Source: Sphingomonadales bacterium
Lineage (GTDB): Bacteria; Pseudomonadota; Alphaproteobacteria; Sphingomonadales; Sphingomonadaceae
DNA: 64,000 nt
NCBI GenBank assembly: GCA_027491235.1
Contig: JAIXWO010000026.1
Coordinates: 124,001 to 188,000, forward strand
Direction: 5' to 3'
In this document: in pieces, positions 52,789 to 61,855 of the stretch
Layout of the letters: each line of letters begins with the position of its first letter
Position numbering within the stretch: the first letter of the stretch is position 1
The notes under the pieces: generated by a model
What the model was told of the DNA's origin: nothing
What the model saw: the letters and a program-made list of their open reading frames with translations, nothing else
The model's database searches: none
Position numbers and translations under genes: made by a program

Positions 52789-53247
52789 ATGGCCGTTGTA
52801 AGCAAAGAAGAGCTGTTTGCCCTGAAGGGTAAGGACATCGGAACGTCTGAATGGATGTTGATCGATCAGGATCGCGTGAACAAGTTTGCCGAGGCGACAG
52901 GCGATTTTCAGTTCATCCATGTTGACCCCGAGCGTGCAAAGCTCACGCCCTTTGGCGGTCCGATTGCCCATGGCTTCCTGTCGCTCTCCTTGCTGCCGGT
53001 GCTGACCGCGCAGGCGGACCTTCCCCGTCTTGATGGCGTGAAGATGGGCGTCAACTATGGCGGCAACAAAACGCGCTTCATCGCCCCTGTGAAGGTCGGC
53101 AAGCGCGTGCGTGGCCATTTCAAGATGCTCGACATTGAAGAAAAGCGCCCCGGCCAGTTCCAGCAGACGATGGAATTCACGCTGGAGATTGAAGGCGAAG
53201 ACAAGCCCGCTTTGATGGCCGAGTGGATTACGCAGTTCTTCATCTGA
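52789..53247 (+). CDS. MaoC family (R)-enoyl-CoA hydratase
   Basis: A 152-residue hotdog-fold hydratase. The catalytic pair is in the hydratase-2 motif [15 protein letters not shown] (Asp39, His44), followed by [15 protein letters not shown]. It hydrates enoyl-CoA. It comes 52 bp before a thiolase gene, so a fatty-acid or PHA precursor pathway is likely. The ATG at 52789 follows GAGAGGAAACC. Confidence 0.92.
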   Translation: MAVVSKEELFALKGKDIGTSEWMLIDQDRVNKFAEATGDFQFIHVDPERAKLTPFGGPIAHGFLSLSLLPVLTAQADLPRLDGVKMGVNYGGNKTRFIAPVKVGKRVRGHFKMLDIEEKRPGQFQQTMEFTLEIEGEDKPALMAEWITQFFI

Positions 53248-53299
53248 GGAACGGCGCCTCCCTCACCAGGGCCCAAGAGATTTTTTCAGGAGAATAAGA

Positions 53300-54478
53300 A
53301 TGCGCAGCGCAGTTATCGTGTCCACCGCGCGCACGCCCATCGGGCGCGCCTATCGTGGGGCTTTCAACAATACCCCTTCACCGACATTGTCGGCCTTTTC
53401 GATCCGTGCCGCAGTGGAGCGCGCGGGTATTGATGGCGCAGAAGTCGATGACGTCTGCTGGGGTTCCGCCCTTCAGCAGGGTAGCCAGGCGGGCAACACC
53501 GCGCGCACCGCGCTGTTGCGTGCGGGCCTTCCCATCAGCGTGCCCGGCATGACCATCGACCGCCAGTGCTCGTCGGGCCTGATGGCGATTGCCACGGCCG
53601 CCAAGCAGATCATCGTCGACAATATGGACATTTGCATTGGCGGCGGTGTTGAATCGATCAGCCTTGTCCAGACGCCGGAAATGCGCGTCGCGCCGGACCC
53701 CGAGCTGCTGAAGATGCACAAGGACATCTACATGCCCATGCTGCAGACGGCGGAAGTGGTGGCCGCGCGCTATCAGGTCAGCCGTGATCGGCAGGATGAA
53801 TATGGCCTCCAGTCGCAGCAGCGCACCGCCGCTGCGCAGGCCGCCGGCAAGTTCGACGACGAAATCGTCGCCTGCACCGCAACCATGGCGGTCGCGAACA
53901 AGGAAACAGGCGAAATCTCCCACAAGGAAGTGACGCTCACCAAGGATGAAGGCAACCGCGCGGACACCACGCTGGAAGGCCTGAAGTCCCTAAAGCCCGT
54001 TATGGGCCCGGATATGAACATCACCGCCGGCAATGCCAGCCAGCTGTCGGATGGGTCTTCGGCCAGCGTGTTGATGGAAGAATCACTGGCCGCGAAGAAG
54101 GGCCTGACGCCGCTGGGTCGCTATGTCGGCATGGCGGTTGCCGGGACTGAGCCGGACGAAATGGGCATTGGCCCTGTTTACGCCATCCCCAAGCTGCTCC
54201 AGCGCTTCGGCCTGAAGATGGACGATATCGGCCTTTGGGAACTGAACGAAGCTTTTGCCGTGCAGGTGCTGTATTGCGCTGACAAGTTGGGCATCCCCAT
54301 GGACCGCCTCAACGTCAACGGCGGCGCGATTTCGATTGGCCATCCCTATGGCATGTCGGGCGCCCGCATGGTCGGCCACGCCCTCATCGAAGGCAAGCGT
54401 CGTGGCGTGAAATATGTCGTCATCACCATGTGCATCGGTGGTGGGCAGGGTGCCGCAGGTCTGTTCGAAGTCCTCTAA
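53300..54478 (+). CDS. Thiolase (acetyl-CoA acyltransferase)
   Basis: A 392-residue thiolase. The acylated nucleophile is Cys90 in [22 protein letters not shown] supplies the active-site His; the second Cys is in [13 protein letters not shown]. The type is that of beta-oxidation-like acetyl-CoA acyltransferases. With the upstream MaoC hydratase it could serve fatty-acid breakdown or acetoacetyl-CoA formation. A strong terminator follows. Confidence 0.93.
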   Translation: MRSAVIVSTARTPIGRAYRGAFNNTPSPTLSAFSIRAAVERAGIDGAEVDDVCWGSALQQGSQAGNTARTALLRAGLPISVPGMTIDRQCSSGLMAIATAAKQIIVDNMDICIGGGVESISLVQTPEMRVAPDPELLKMHKDIYMPMLQTAEVVAARYQVSRDRQDEYGLQSQQRTAAAQAAGKFDDEIVACTATMAVANKETGEISHKEVTLTKDEGNRADTTLEGLKSLKPVMGPDMNITAGNASQLSDGSSASVLMEESLAAKKGLTPLGRYVGMAVAGTEPDEMGIGPVYAIPKLLQRFGLKMDDIGLWELNEAFAVQVLYCADKLGIPMDRLNVNGGAISIGHPYGMSGARMVGHALIEGKRRGVKYVVITMCIGGGQGAAGLFEVL

Positions 54479-54498
54479 TCTTCAAACCGATTTCATTG

Positions 54499-54534
54499 GA
54501 GGCGGTCGCACAATGCGGCCGCCTCTTCTGTTTT
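54499..54534 (+). terminator. rho-independent terminator after the thiolase gene
   Basis: GAGGCGGTCGCA (54499-54510) and TGCGGCCGCCTC (54514-54525) pair over 12 positions with one G-T pair and a CAA loop. TTCTGTTTT follows. It lies 20 bp after the stop codon and separates thiolase from recF. Confidence 0.88.
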
Positions 54535-54560
54535 AGACATCCGGAGCCTAGAGAACGGGC

Positions 54561-55625
54561 GTGAGCATCACCCGCCTCAGCCTGACGGATTTCCGATCCT
54601 ATCCCGATCTCTTGATTGAACCGGGGCCGGGCCTTGTCGTCCTGACCGGAGAGAATGGTGCTGGGAAGACGAATGTCTTGGAAGCCGTGTCTTTGCTTGT
54701 GCCGGGGCGTGGACTGCGCGGTGCGCCGCTGGTGCAGGTCGCCCGACAGGGTGGGGCCGGTGGTTTCAGCGTTGCAGCCCGTCTGGACGATATTGAACTC
54801 GGAACCGGCACGCAGGCCAGCGCGCCGGAACGGCGGCTGGTCCGCATCAACGGGGCGCAAGCCTCTGCGACGGCACTGGCGGAATGGCTCTCCATCATCT
54901 GGCTGACGCCGGCTATGGACCGGCTGTTCATGGAAGGCGCGTCGGAGCGCCGGAAGTTTCTCGACCGGCTGGCCCTGGCTCTGATCCCAGACCATGCGGT
55001 GCACGCCACCCGCTATGAAGCTGCGATGCGGCAACGCAATCGGCTGTTGTCGTCGGAGACACCCCCTGACCCCGAATGGCTGACAGCGCTGGAACAGCAG
55101 ATGGAGGTGCATGGCCTTGCGCTTTCTAACGCGCGGGAGCGTGTCACCGCGGCTCTCGCCGGGCGGCTTGAAGCGCAGCCGGAAGGGCCCTTTGCGCGTG
55201 CGGCTCTCGCGCTGGAGGGTTGGTCCTCCTCAGATAGCCTGCAGCCCTTGCTGAAGGCGGGTCGCGCGCGGGATGCGGCGGCGGGGCGAACACTTGCTGG
55301 CCCACACCGCGTTGACCTGAAGGTCACGCATCTCGCCAAACAACAGGCGGCGGAGCGCTGCTCGACCGGAGAGCAAAAGGCGTTGTTGCTTGGCATCATC
55401 CTCGCGCATGCCGAGTTGGTGGCGGAGCAGCGCGGTCAGCCGCCTGTCCTGCTGCTGGACGAAGTGGCGGCGCATCTTGATCCGCTCCGTCGGGCCAACC
55501 TGTTTGACCGGCTCTCTGCCATGCAGGCACAAGTGTGGATGACAGGAACGGAACCGAGCCTGTTTTCAGAAGCCCCTGCTGTCGCGACCCGCTACACTGT
55601 CCGCGATGGTGCAGTTCTGGCTTAG
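54561..55625 (+). CDS. recF: DNA replication and repair protein RecF
   Basis: A 354-residue SMC-like ATPase. The Walker A is GENGAGKT (residues 30-37) after [12 protein letters not shown]. The signature-like [20 protein letters not shown] precedes Walker [16 protein letters not shown]. It loads RecA at gapped DNA. The start is a GTG at 54561. The gene is away from dnaA-dnaN-gyrB, in contrast to the E. coli order. Its 3' end overlaps the convergent AraC gene by 4 bp. Confidence 0.93.
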   Translation: MSITRLSLTDFRSYPDLLIEPGPGLVVLTGENGAGKTNVLEAVSLLVPGRGLRGAPLVQVARQGGAGGFSVAARLDDIELGTGTQASAPERRLVRINGAQASATALAEWLSIIWLTPAMDRLFMEGASERRKFLDRLALALIPDHAVHATRYEAAMRQRNRLLSSETPPDPEWLTALEQQMEVHGLALSNARERVTAALAGRLEAQPEGPFARAALALEGWSSSDSLQPLLKAGRARDAAAGRTLAGPHRVDLKVTHLAKQQAAERCSTGEQKALLLGIILAHAELVAEQRGQPPVLLLDEVAAHLDPLRRANLFDRLSAMQAQVWMTGTEPSLFSEAPAVATRYTVRDGAVLA

Positions 55626-56464
55626 GCGAGCGTTTTTCCGTCGACCCGTAATTTCAGGCTCGCTGTGAACAAGGGCGTCACTGCGCGCTGGAAGGCGCCG
55701 GGCGTCATATTGGTATAGCGCCGGAACTCGCGGTTGAGATGGGATTGATCAAAATAGCGCAACGCCGCCAATTCGCTTTCATCGGCATCGCTCAGGCCAC
55801 GCATTGCGGATGCCATGTCGAGGAAACGGCACCGTTGCAGGACGGCCTTGGGCGAGAGGCCGAAGCCGGCGAGGCAGCGTCTTTCGAGTTGTCGGGCCGA
55901 CAGGCCAAGCAATTTGGCTGCCTCTTCCACCCGGGCGGTGCTGTCATTTCGGGCAATTGCTTCAAAGGCTGCAACAATAGGGTCAATCTGGTTGACGCCC
56001 ACCCGGGCCAGCTGTTGTTCGATCGCGCGTGTCATCAGCGCCGCCATCTCACTGTCCGTTGCCGCTTTTGGAATTTCGGTTTCCACCGGCGCGGAAATGT
56101 CAGCATCCCACAGGGCAGATAGCGGTACAATACGGTCTGCGAAGTCTGCGGCGGGGGTGGAAAAAAGTGCAGGCCAAGCGCTCGGCCGGACGGCAAAGGA
56201 CGCGACAGAGAAGGGGCCTTTGACCCGCACCCGGACCGCACGGGAATTGGCACCAAACACCATAGCCCCCGATAGCGGTGTCCAGTTTCCGTCAGGGTCG
56301 AGATGGGCCCAGTCGCCTTTCAGCAGCACGCGCACAAAGGCGTTGTCAGACAAAAGCATGTCTTCCAGTTCAAAACTGTCCGGCAATTTGGCGTCAAACA
56401 TGTAGAATCGACGAACAAAGGGCAGCAGGCGCGACGCAGGAGCGTAGTTGCGCGACGACAGCAT
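55622..56464 (-). CDS. AraC family transcriptional regulator (copy 1)
   Basis: A 280-residue regulator, ATG at 56464 after GGAGG. The N-terminal part (about 1-145) is an AraC-associated domain that begins [18 protein letters not shown]. The C-terminal AraC DNA-binding domain (about 165-265) has two helix-turn-helix parts, [29 protein letters not shown] and [22 protein letters not shown]. It is clearly a paralog of the next gene upstream, of similar length and layout. Ligand and targets unknown. Confidence 0.9.
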   Translation of the reverse strand: MLSSRNYAPASRLLPFVRRFYMFDAKLPDSFELEDMLLSDNAFVRVLLKGDWAHLDPDGNWTPLSGAMVFGANSRAVRVRVKGPFSVASFAVRPSAWPALFSTPAADFADRIVPLSALWDADISAPVETEIPKAATDSEMAALMTRAIEQQLARVGVNQIDPIVAAFEAIARNDSTARVEEAAKLLGLSARQLERRCLAGFGLSPKAVLQRCRFLDMASAMRGLSDADESELAALRYFDQSHLNREFRRYTNMTPGAFQRAVTPLFTASLKLRVDGKTLA

Positions 56465-56572
56465 CTTTACTTGCCTCCCTTGGCTCGATTCCCACCCAAT
56501 CTCATCGCTTGACCATAAATCTTGTCGGTATGCATCTCTTTTCAGAAGAGATTTCCGCCATTTTCAAGCGTT

Positions 56573-57403
56573 TCACGTGAGACCTTCTGCGCGTAACTTC
56601 AATCCAGCAGTCAGCAGCGGCGTCGGGGCCTTTTCAAATGCACCCGGCGGAATTCCGATGAAGTGTTTGAATTCATTGGTCCTGTGAGATTGATCGAAAT
56701 ATCGCAGTGCTGCGAGGAGCTCCTGATCCGGGTCACTAAACCCTCGCAGGGCCGTCGCCATGTCAAGAAAGCGGCTCCGCCGCAAAATCGTCTTTGGCAG
56801 GTGACCGAACGTGGCCAGACACCGCCTTTCAAGCTGGCGCACGGATATGCCAAGACGCTCCGCTGCGACATGCACCGGTGTTGTGCTGTCAAATTGCGCA
56901 ATGTCCTCAAACAAGCGCATCGCCGGATCTCCGCTGGGTCGACCGCGCTCTACGTGCACGCCGAGCAGCACATTCTCGATCGCCGCAATCGCAGCACGAT
57001 CATCCGATGCGTTCATCACAGCTTGCAGCATGTCGTCGGCGGCTGGTCCGATCAGGTCAGACAGCGGCAACATCTTGTCCGCCACATCATTGGCGGGGCA
57101 TGGGAAGAGGCTTTTCCAGCCGCTGGGGCGTACGGCAAAGCCAACGACTTTGAAACTTCCCTGACAGCGAACGTTGAGGGGTCGGGCATTTGGGCCAAAA
57201 AAGACAGCGCGACCGCTGGAGGTCCAATTGCCGGGGGATGTTTCGGCGGTCCATGCGCCCTTCAAGAGGATGCGAATGAAGGGGAATTCAGACAGCAACT
57301 TGTCTTCCAGGATGTAGTTGTCAGGCAAGTCCGCTTCGAAAACATAGTGACGGCGAACAAACCCGCGAAGGGCGAGCGACGGTGCGTAATTTCTCGGAAG
57401 CAT
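56573..57403 (-). CDS. AraC family transcriptional regulator (copy 2)
   Basis: A 276-residue regulator from the ATG at 57403, chosen because it aligns with the start of its downstream paralog (NYAPSLALRGFVRRHYVF) and has GGAGG upstream; 20 further codons upstream would be an unmatched extension. The AraC domain has [29 protein letters not shown] and YFDQSHRTNEFKHFIGIPPGAF. The two copies share their layout throughout, a tandem duplication that has since diverged. The spacer to cysK is 189 bp. Confidence 0.9.
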   Translation of the reverse strand: MLPRNYAPSLALRGFVRRHYVFEADLPDNYILEDKLLSEFPFIRILLKGAWTAETSPGNWTSSGRAVFFGPNARPLNVRCQGSFKVVGFAVRPSGWKSLFPCPANDVADKMLPLSDLIGPAADDMLQAVMNASDDRAAIAAIENVLLGVHVERGRPSGDPAMRLFEDIAQFDSTTPVHVAAERLGISVRQLERRCLATFGHLPKTILRRSRFLDMATALRGFSDPDQELLAALRYFDQSHRTNEFKHFIGIPPGAFEKAPTPLLTAGLKLRAEGLT

Positions 57404-57592
57404 GTCTGTCTTCGCCTCCCTCGCTCGTTCCTTGTCGCCTGCAACCGGGTGAACATTTGGCAATTCAAGAGATATCCGGCTGTGACGGATATCACGCCTT
57501 CATAAAATTGAGACAGGACTCAAGACTGTGCCTCAGTCTTAGAAAGCGTTCCTTTCTTGCCCGTGATAGGGATAACGCGCTACGGACAAATC

Positions 57593-58582
57593 ATGACCTT
57601 TGCACAAAATGCCATTGGGCTCATCGGCAACACGCCTCTGGTGAAGTTAGAAGGCCCTTCTGCGGACACGGGCTGCAATATTCTTGGCAAATGCGAATAT
57701 GCGAACCCCGGCGCATCCGTAAAGGACAGGGCGGCGCTCTTCATCGTGGAAGACGCTGAAGCGCGTGGCGCGCTGCAACCGGGCGGAACCATTGTCGAAG
57801 GGACGGCGGGCAATACCGGCATCGGGTTGGCGCTGGTCGCCAATGCTAAGGGCTATAAGACGATCATCGTCATGCCCGACACGCAAAGCCGCGAAAAGAT
57901 GGACACGCTGCGTGCGTTGGGTGCGGAACTTGTGCTGGTGCCGCCTGCGCCGTTCGCCAACCCCGGTCATTTCGTACACACGTCACGCCGGATTGCAGAA
58001 GAAACGCCCGGCGCTGTGTGGGCCAACCAGTTTGACAATATCGCGAACCGCAAGGCCCATATTTTCAGCACCGCTGAAGAAATTTGGGAACAGACATCCG
58101 GGCAGGTCGATGGGTTCACCTGCGCGGCGGGCACCGGCGGCACCATCGCAGGCGTTGGGCTGGGCCTGAAGGCGAAGCGGGACGACATCGTCATCGGCTT
58201 GACCGACCCGCATGGGGCTGCGCTGTTCAACTATTATGCGCATGGGGAATTGAAGGCCGAAGGAAGTTCTGTTGCCGAAGGCATCGGGCAGGGCCGGATC
58301 ACCGCCAATCTTGAAGGTGCGCCAATCGACACGCAGTTCCGTATTTCCGATGAGGAAGGGCTCTATTGGGTCGGCCGGATGCTGCAGGAAGAAGGTTTGT
58401 GCCTTGGCCTGTCCTCCGGCATCAATATTGCAGGGGCCGTTGCCTTGGCAAAGCAGCTCGGGCCCGGCTCGACCGTGGTGACCATTTTGTGTGATACCGG
58501 GTTCCGCTACCTCTCGACCCTTTATAATGCGGATTGGCTGCGGTCGAAGAACCTGCCGGTATTTGACTGGCTGAAAGGCTGA
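57593..58582 (+). CDS. cysK: Cysteine synthase A (O-acetylserine sulfhydrylase family)
   Basis: A 329-residue PLP enzyme. The PLP lysine is Lys44 in NPGASVKDRAA. EGTAGNTGIGLALVA is the substrate/phosphate loop, and GTGGTIAG binds the cofactor phosphate. It makes cysteine from O-acetylserine and sulfide. The ATG at 57593 was chosen because it matches the usual start (FAQNAIGLIGNTPLVKL). An imperfect hairpin (AAGACTG..CAGTCTT, about 57523-57541) lies upstream. The gene is followed 2 bp later by a small membrane-protein gene. Confidence 0.92.
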   Translation: MTFAQNAIGLIGNTPLVKLEGPSADTGCNILGKCEYANPGASVKDRAALFIVEDAEARGALQPGGTIVEGTAGNTGIGLALVANAKGYKTIIVMPDTQSREKMDTLRALGAELVLVPPAPFANPGHFVHTSRRIAEETPGAVWANQFDNIANRKAHIFSTAEEIWEQTSGQVDGFTCAAGTGGTIAGVGLGLKAKRDDIVIGLTDPHGAALFNYYAHGELKAEGSSVAEGIGQGRITANLEGAPIDTQFRISDEEGLYWVGRMLQEEGLCLGLSSGINIAGAVALAKQLGPGSTVVTILCDTGFRYLSTLYNADWLRSKNLPVFDWLKG

Positions 58583-58584
58583 AC

Positions 58585-58854
58585 ATGTCTGCGGAAGACA
58601 CCTTGGCAGATCGCAAGGAAAGCTGGCGGCGCATTCGCGTCGGGCTGACCGGCCTTGGCGGTATCCTGCTGCTGATTGGACTTGCGAGCGCCATGTTGGA
58701 GCGCATCAGCCCCCGAACGCCTGAGCCGGTCACTATGGCAGAAGACGCGCTTGGCAATTCGACAACTGCCCCCGAGAATGAGCCTCTGGCTGAACTCGGC
58801 GTGGCCCCCGGCGCCGCCGCCTCGACGCAAGCCCCCAAGCCTGCGGCCAAATAA
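58585..58854 (+). CDS. Small membrane protein of unknown function
   Basis: An 89-residue protein with one membrane segment (VGLTGLGGILLLIGLASAML, about 19-38), a short basic cytosolic N-terminus and an Ala/Pro-rich C-terminal tail. No domain is recognised. It is translated from 2 bp after cysK, and the next gene begins directly after its stop, so the three are one operon. Confidence 0.65.
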   Translation: MSAEDTLADRKESWRRIRVGLTGLGGILLLIGLASAMLERISPRTPEPVTMAEDALGNSTTAPENEPLAELGVAPGAAASTQAPKPAAK

Positions 58855-59592
58855 ATGCGCGCGGCTTTTGCGGCGGTGTTGCTGGCAGCCTGTAGCCAAT
58901 CAATGCCAGCTGAAGACCGGCCAAAAGTCGATATTCTAACGGGCCTGCCCCTGTTTTTCGGAGAAGGGGAGATCGGGGACGTCCTTGGTGGAACCGCTTC
59001 GCGTTCCCCATTGCTGGATGCGCTGGAGCGTGATTGGACACTTCAACCACTTGATGTCGCCCGGCGGCCGCAACTCGCGCAAGTTGATCGGCTATTGATC
59101 ATTCAGCCCCAGGCTCTGGCACCGGACGAACTGGTTGAGATTGATCGATGGGTGCGCCGTGGCGGGCGCCTCCTCATATTGGCCGATCCTGATTTGCGAT
59201 GGCCTTCAACATTGCCGTCGGGCGACCCGCGGCGCCCACCTCCCGCATCGCTCCTCTCGCCCCTATTCACGCATTGGGGCGTGACGCTGCTTCCAACAAC
59301 GGGACTTTCGCCAGTTGCCGAAGACTTGGAAGGCCGCAATGTCGTGTTCGACAGCCCGGGCCGTTGGGAAGTGAAGGGCGAAAAGTGCGCGCCTGCATCC
59401 CTGCGTGTTCTCAAATGTAGCATCGGCAAGGGCGAGGCGATTCTCGTGTCCGATGTCGATTTTGCCAATCCGCTTTGGGCGACGGCCACCAATGGACGCA
59501 ACTACGCGGCGCTTGATGCGTTGATGGCGCGAGTCTGGCCAAAGGATGGACAGCCGGATGCAGAACAAAATAAGGACAAGCCACCCGGATAG
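58855..59592 (+). CDS. Lipoprotein with GldG/DUF4350-like domain
   Basis: A 245-residue protein. The start MRAAFAAVLLAACSQS contains a lipobox (LLAAC), which predicts lipid attachment to Cys13. The mature part has a Rossmann-like pattern: KVDILTGLPLFFGEGE, DRLLIIQPQALAPDELVEIDRWVRRGGRLLILADPDL and GEAILVSDVDFANPLW. This matches the GldG/DUF4350 group that accompanies some ABC exporters. No ABC gene adjoins it here. Its ATG directly follows the previous stop. Confidence 0.6.
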   Translation: MRAAFAAVLLAACSQSMPAEDRPKVDILTGLPLFFGEGEIGDVLGGTASRSPLLDALERDWTLQPLDVARRPQLAQVDRLLIIQPQALAPDELVEIDRWVRRGGRLLILADPDLRWPSTLPSGDPRRPPPASLLSPLFTHWGVTLLPTTGLSPVAEDLEGRNVVFDSPGRWEVKGEKCAPASLRVLKCSIGKGEAILVSDVDFANPLWATATNGRNYAALDALMARVWPKDGQPDAEQNKDKPPG

Positions 59593-59630
59593 GTGAACAT
59601 TTCAGGAATATTGCAAACTTTGGCATGAAA

Positions 59631-59665
59631 TCCCCATTTCACCCGTCAAATCCCTTGCTCACCCC
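59631..59665. promoter_or_regulatory. MraZ-box-like array (four GGG units, 10-bp period)
   Basis: CCC triplets begin at 59632, 59642, 59652 and 59662, exactly 10 bp apart. On the minus strand this reads NGGGW-N5 four times. MraZ of E. coli is known to bind TGGGN repeats separated by 5 nt in front of its own gene. Here the array lies 132-166 bp before the mraZ start, in reverse orientation. Confidence 0.65.
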
Positions 59666-59796
59666 GATATTGATTGATATTCCCTGCTTCCGTCAGATTG
59701 GGGCGGGGCTGTCCTGATTCTCGTATGAACAACCGGTTGCGGCATGGTGCTGTGATCGGGGAGGCGGCCCTTTTGCTCCAAAGGCAGAGGGATGCT

Positions 59797-60282
59797 GTGA
59801 GCGACAGGGAGCTATTCAGAGGTCATGCGTTGACCGCGATTGACGGCAAGGGCCGTGTCGCGATCCCTGCTGCTCTGCGCTCCGTGATCGAAAAGAACAG
59901 CGACGGCCGCATGGTCATCATCGCCAAGCACCAGAGTGATCCCTGCCTGTCTGGCTATGATCGCGGTTGGTCGCGGCTGTTGCATGAGCGGCTTGAGCGC
60001 GAGGAAGACCGTGAACGCAATGCCGGTCGCGATTTCGATTATCACAACGCCTATCGCCGCGCCTTCGGCCTTGTCGAAGAAGTGCCCTACGACACGAGCG
60101 GCCGTTTCATCTTGCCCGCCTTTTTCCGCGCAAAGGCGCAGCTGACCGATCTGGCCTTTTTCTATGGCACCGGCAGCACGTTCGAAATCTGGAGCCCCAC
60201 AGTCCTGATCGACACGCCGGGTATCGACGAAGAAACCAAAGAAGTTGCCGCATTCCTGATGGCAGAAAGAGGCGTGCGCTGA
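59797..60282 (+). CDS. mraZ: Transcriptional regulator MraZ
   Basis: A 161-residue AbrB-fold protein with two SWIM-like repeats. The GTG at 59797, after AGAGGGA, gives the normal start [27 protein letters not shown]; an ATG at 59725 would add 24 unmatched residues. The second repeat has [14 protein letters not shown]. MraZ represses the division and cell-wall cluster it heads by binding GGG repeats upstream. A matching array is at 59631-59665. rsmH begins at the last base of its stop codon. Confidence 0.9.
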   Translation: MSDRELFRGHALTAIDGKGRVAIPAALRSVIEKNSDGRMVIIAKHQSDPCLSGYDRGWSRLLHERLEREEDRERNAGRDFDYHNAYRRAFGLVEEVPYDTSGRFILPAFFRAKAQLTDLAFFYGTGSTFEIWSPTVLIDTPGIDEETKEVAAFLMAERGVR

Positions 60283-61217
60283 TGCCCCGCAACGCACCTC
60301 ATATTCCTGTGCTTCTCGATGAAGTGATTGGCGCGCTCGCAATCAGCCCCGGCGAGACCCATGTGGATGGCACCTTTGGTGCGGGCGGCTATTCCCGCGC
60401 CATGGTGGCCGCTGGTGCCAATGTCATTGCATTTGATCGCGACCCTGATGCGATCGCGGCCGGGCGTGCGGCGGATGTCCCTGGCCTGACCCTGGTTGAA
60501 GACCGCTTTTCCCGCATGGCCGCTCATGTCGAAGACGTAGACGGCGTCACTCTCGATATCGGTGTGTCGTCGATGCAGTTGGATCAGGCCGCGCGCGGCT
60601 TTTCGTTCCAGTCCGATGGTCCGCTCGACATGCGTATGGAGCAGGCCGGCGAGTCTGCGGCCGACTTCCTGAACACGGCAGATGAAGGTGATATTGCCGA
60701 CATCATTTACCGTTACGGCGATGAGCCCAAATCGCGTCGCATCGCACGGGCGATTGTCGCTGCCCGTCCGGTGACCCGGACGGCGGAGCTGGCATCCGTC
60801 GTGCGCCGTGCGGTCGGGTGGCGCGAGGGGCAGAAGAGTGACCCGGCGACACGCACTTTTCAGGCTGTGCGCATCCACATCAACCGGGAACTGGGTGAGC
60901 TCGAAGACGGTCTTGAAGCCGCCGAGCGCGTGCTCAAGGCTGGGGGGCGGCTGGCTGTTGTCACCTTCCACAGCCTCGAAGACCGCATCGTGAAGCGCTT
61001 TTTGCGGGAACGCAGCGGCCAAACGCCCGCCGGTTCGCGGCATCTGCCGGATATGGTTGGACGTGGTCCGGCGCCAACCTTTGAAGCTGTCGCCAAGCCG
61101 GTGCGTGCCAGCGAGGCCGAACTTACGCGAAATCCTCGTGCGCGCTCTGCAACTTTGCGCGTGGCGCGCCGCACAGCCCATTCTTCCTCGTCTGCAAACT
61201 TAAGAGGTGCTGCATGA
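60282..61217 (+). CDS. rsmH: 16S rRNA (cytosine(1402)-N4)-methyltransferase RsmH
   Basis: A 311-residue SAM-dependent methyltransferase. [10 protein letters not shown] at the start, [13 protein letters not shown] (SAM loop), [29 protein letters not shown], and the C-terminal [19 protein letters not shown] are the RsmH pattern. It methylates C1402 in the ribosomal decoding site. One-base overlap with mraZ and 4-bp overlap with ftsL. Confidence 0.97.
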   Translation: MPRNAPHIPVLLDEVIGALAISPGETHVDGTFGAGGYSRAMVAAGANVIAFDRDPDAIAAGRAADVPGLTLVEDRFSRMAAHVEDVDGVTLDIGVSSMQLDQAARGFSFQSDGPLDMRMEQAGESAADFLNTADEGDIADIIYRYGDEPKSRRIARAIVAARPVTRTAELASVVRRAVGWREGQKSDPATRTFQAVRIHINRELGELEDGLEAAERVLKAGGRLAVVTFHSLEDRIVKRFLRERSGQTPAGSRHLPDMVGRGPAPTFEAVAKPVRASEAELTRNPRARSATLRVARRTAHSSSSANLRGAA

Positions 61218-61855
61218 TTGCTCAAAGGTTCCGCCCCGTTGTCTGGGTTGTCGGTTGCTCCTTTGCCGCCACGGCTCTCTATACGGTTTCGCTGGGTGTC
61301 GCCTCGGAGCGCACCCGCCTTGAAGAGCTTGACCAAAGCATTGCGATGACACGCCGCGACATCCGGCAACTCCAGACCGAAATGGGCACTCGGGCCTCGT
61401 TGCGTCAGCTCGAGCGTTGGAACGGTGAAGTTTTGGCTTTGGCAGCGCCCTCGGCGGCCCAGTTCCGCGCCACGGAAACAGCACTCCGCACGATCGATGG
61501 CAGTGCGCTGCCGGCGGATGGGTTTGCGCCGCCACCGGTGATGGTGGCTGCCGCGACCCGGGCGGGTCTGGCTTCACAGGGTGAAGCGACCGCTCAGGCA
61601 GCGCCTGCCGCAAAGCCCGCCGCCGTTCGCGTTGCCGCAGCGACGGTTGTCGAACGTGAAATTGCTGTCCCATCGTCTGCGGCGCCCGCGTCCGCCAAGC
61701 CTGTCGTGACGGAGAAGCGCCCGACAACGAAGGCCCAGCGCTTTGCCATGTTGGACCGTGCTTTGGTGGACAAGCGCACCTTTGGTGAAATTCTCGAGCG
61801 TGCCGAAGATGAAAGTCGGGCGGCTAGCAAAGGAAAGGCCAAGTCCGCCCAGTGA
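61214..61855 (+). CDS. ftsL: FtsL-like cell division protein
   Basis: A 213-residue bitopic membrane protein in the ftsL position between rsmH and ftsI. A short cytosolic N-terminus is followed by one membrane segment ([21 protein letters not shown], about 9-29), then a coiled-coil helix ([26 protein letters not shown]). The Ala/Val/Pro-rich tail (about 95-213) is much longer than in E. coli FtsL (121 residues). Identity rests on position and topology more than sequence. In the divisome FtsL acts with FtsB, FtsQ and FtsI. Confidence 0.75.
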   Translation: MIAQRFRPVVWVVGCSFAATALYTVSLGVASERTRLEELDQSIAMTRRDIRQLQTEMGTRASLRQLERWNGEVLALAAPSAAQFRATETALRTIDGSALPADGFAPPPVMVAAATRAGLASQGEATAQAAPAAKPAAVRVAAATVVEREIAVPSSAAPASAKPVVTEKRPTTKAQRFAMLDRALVDKRTFGEILERAEDESRAASKGKAKSAQ

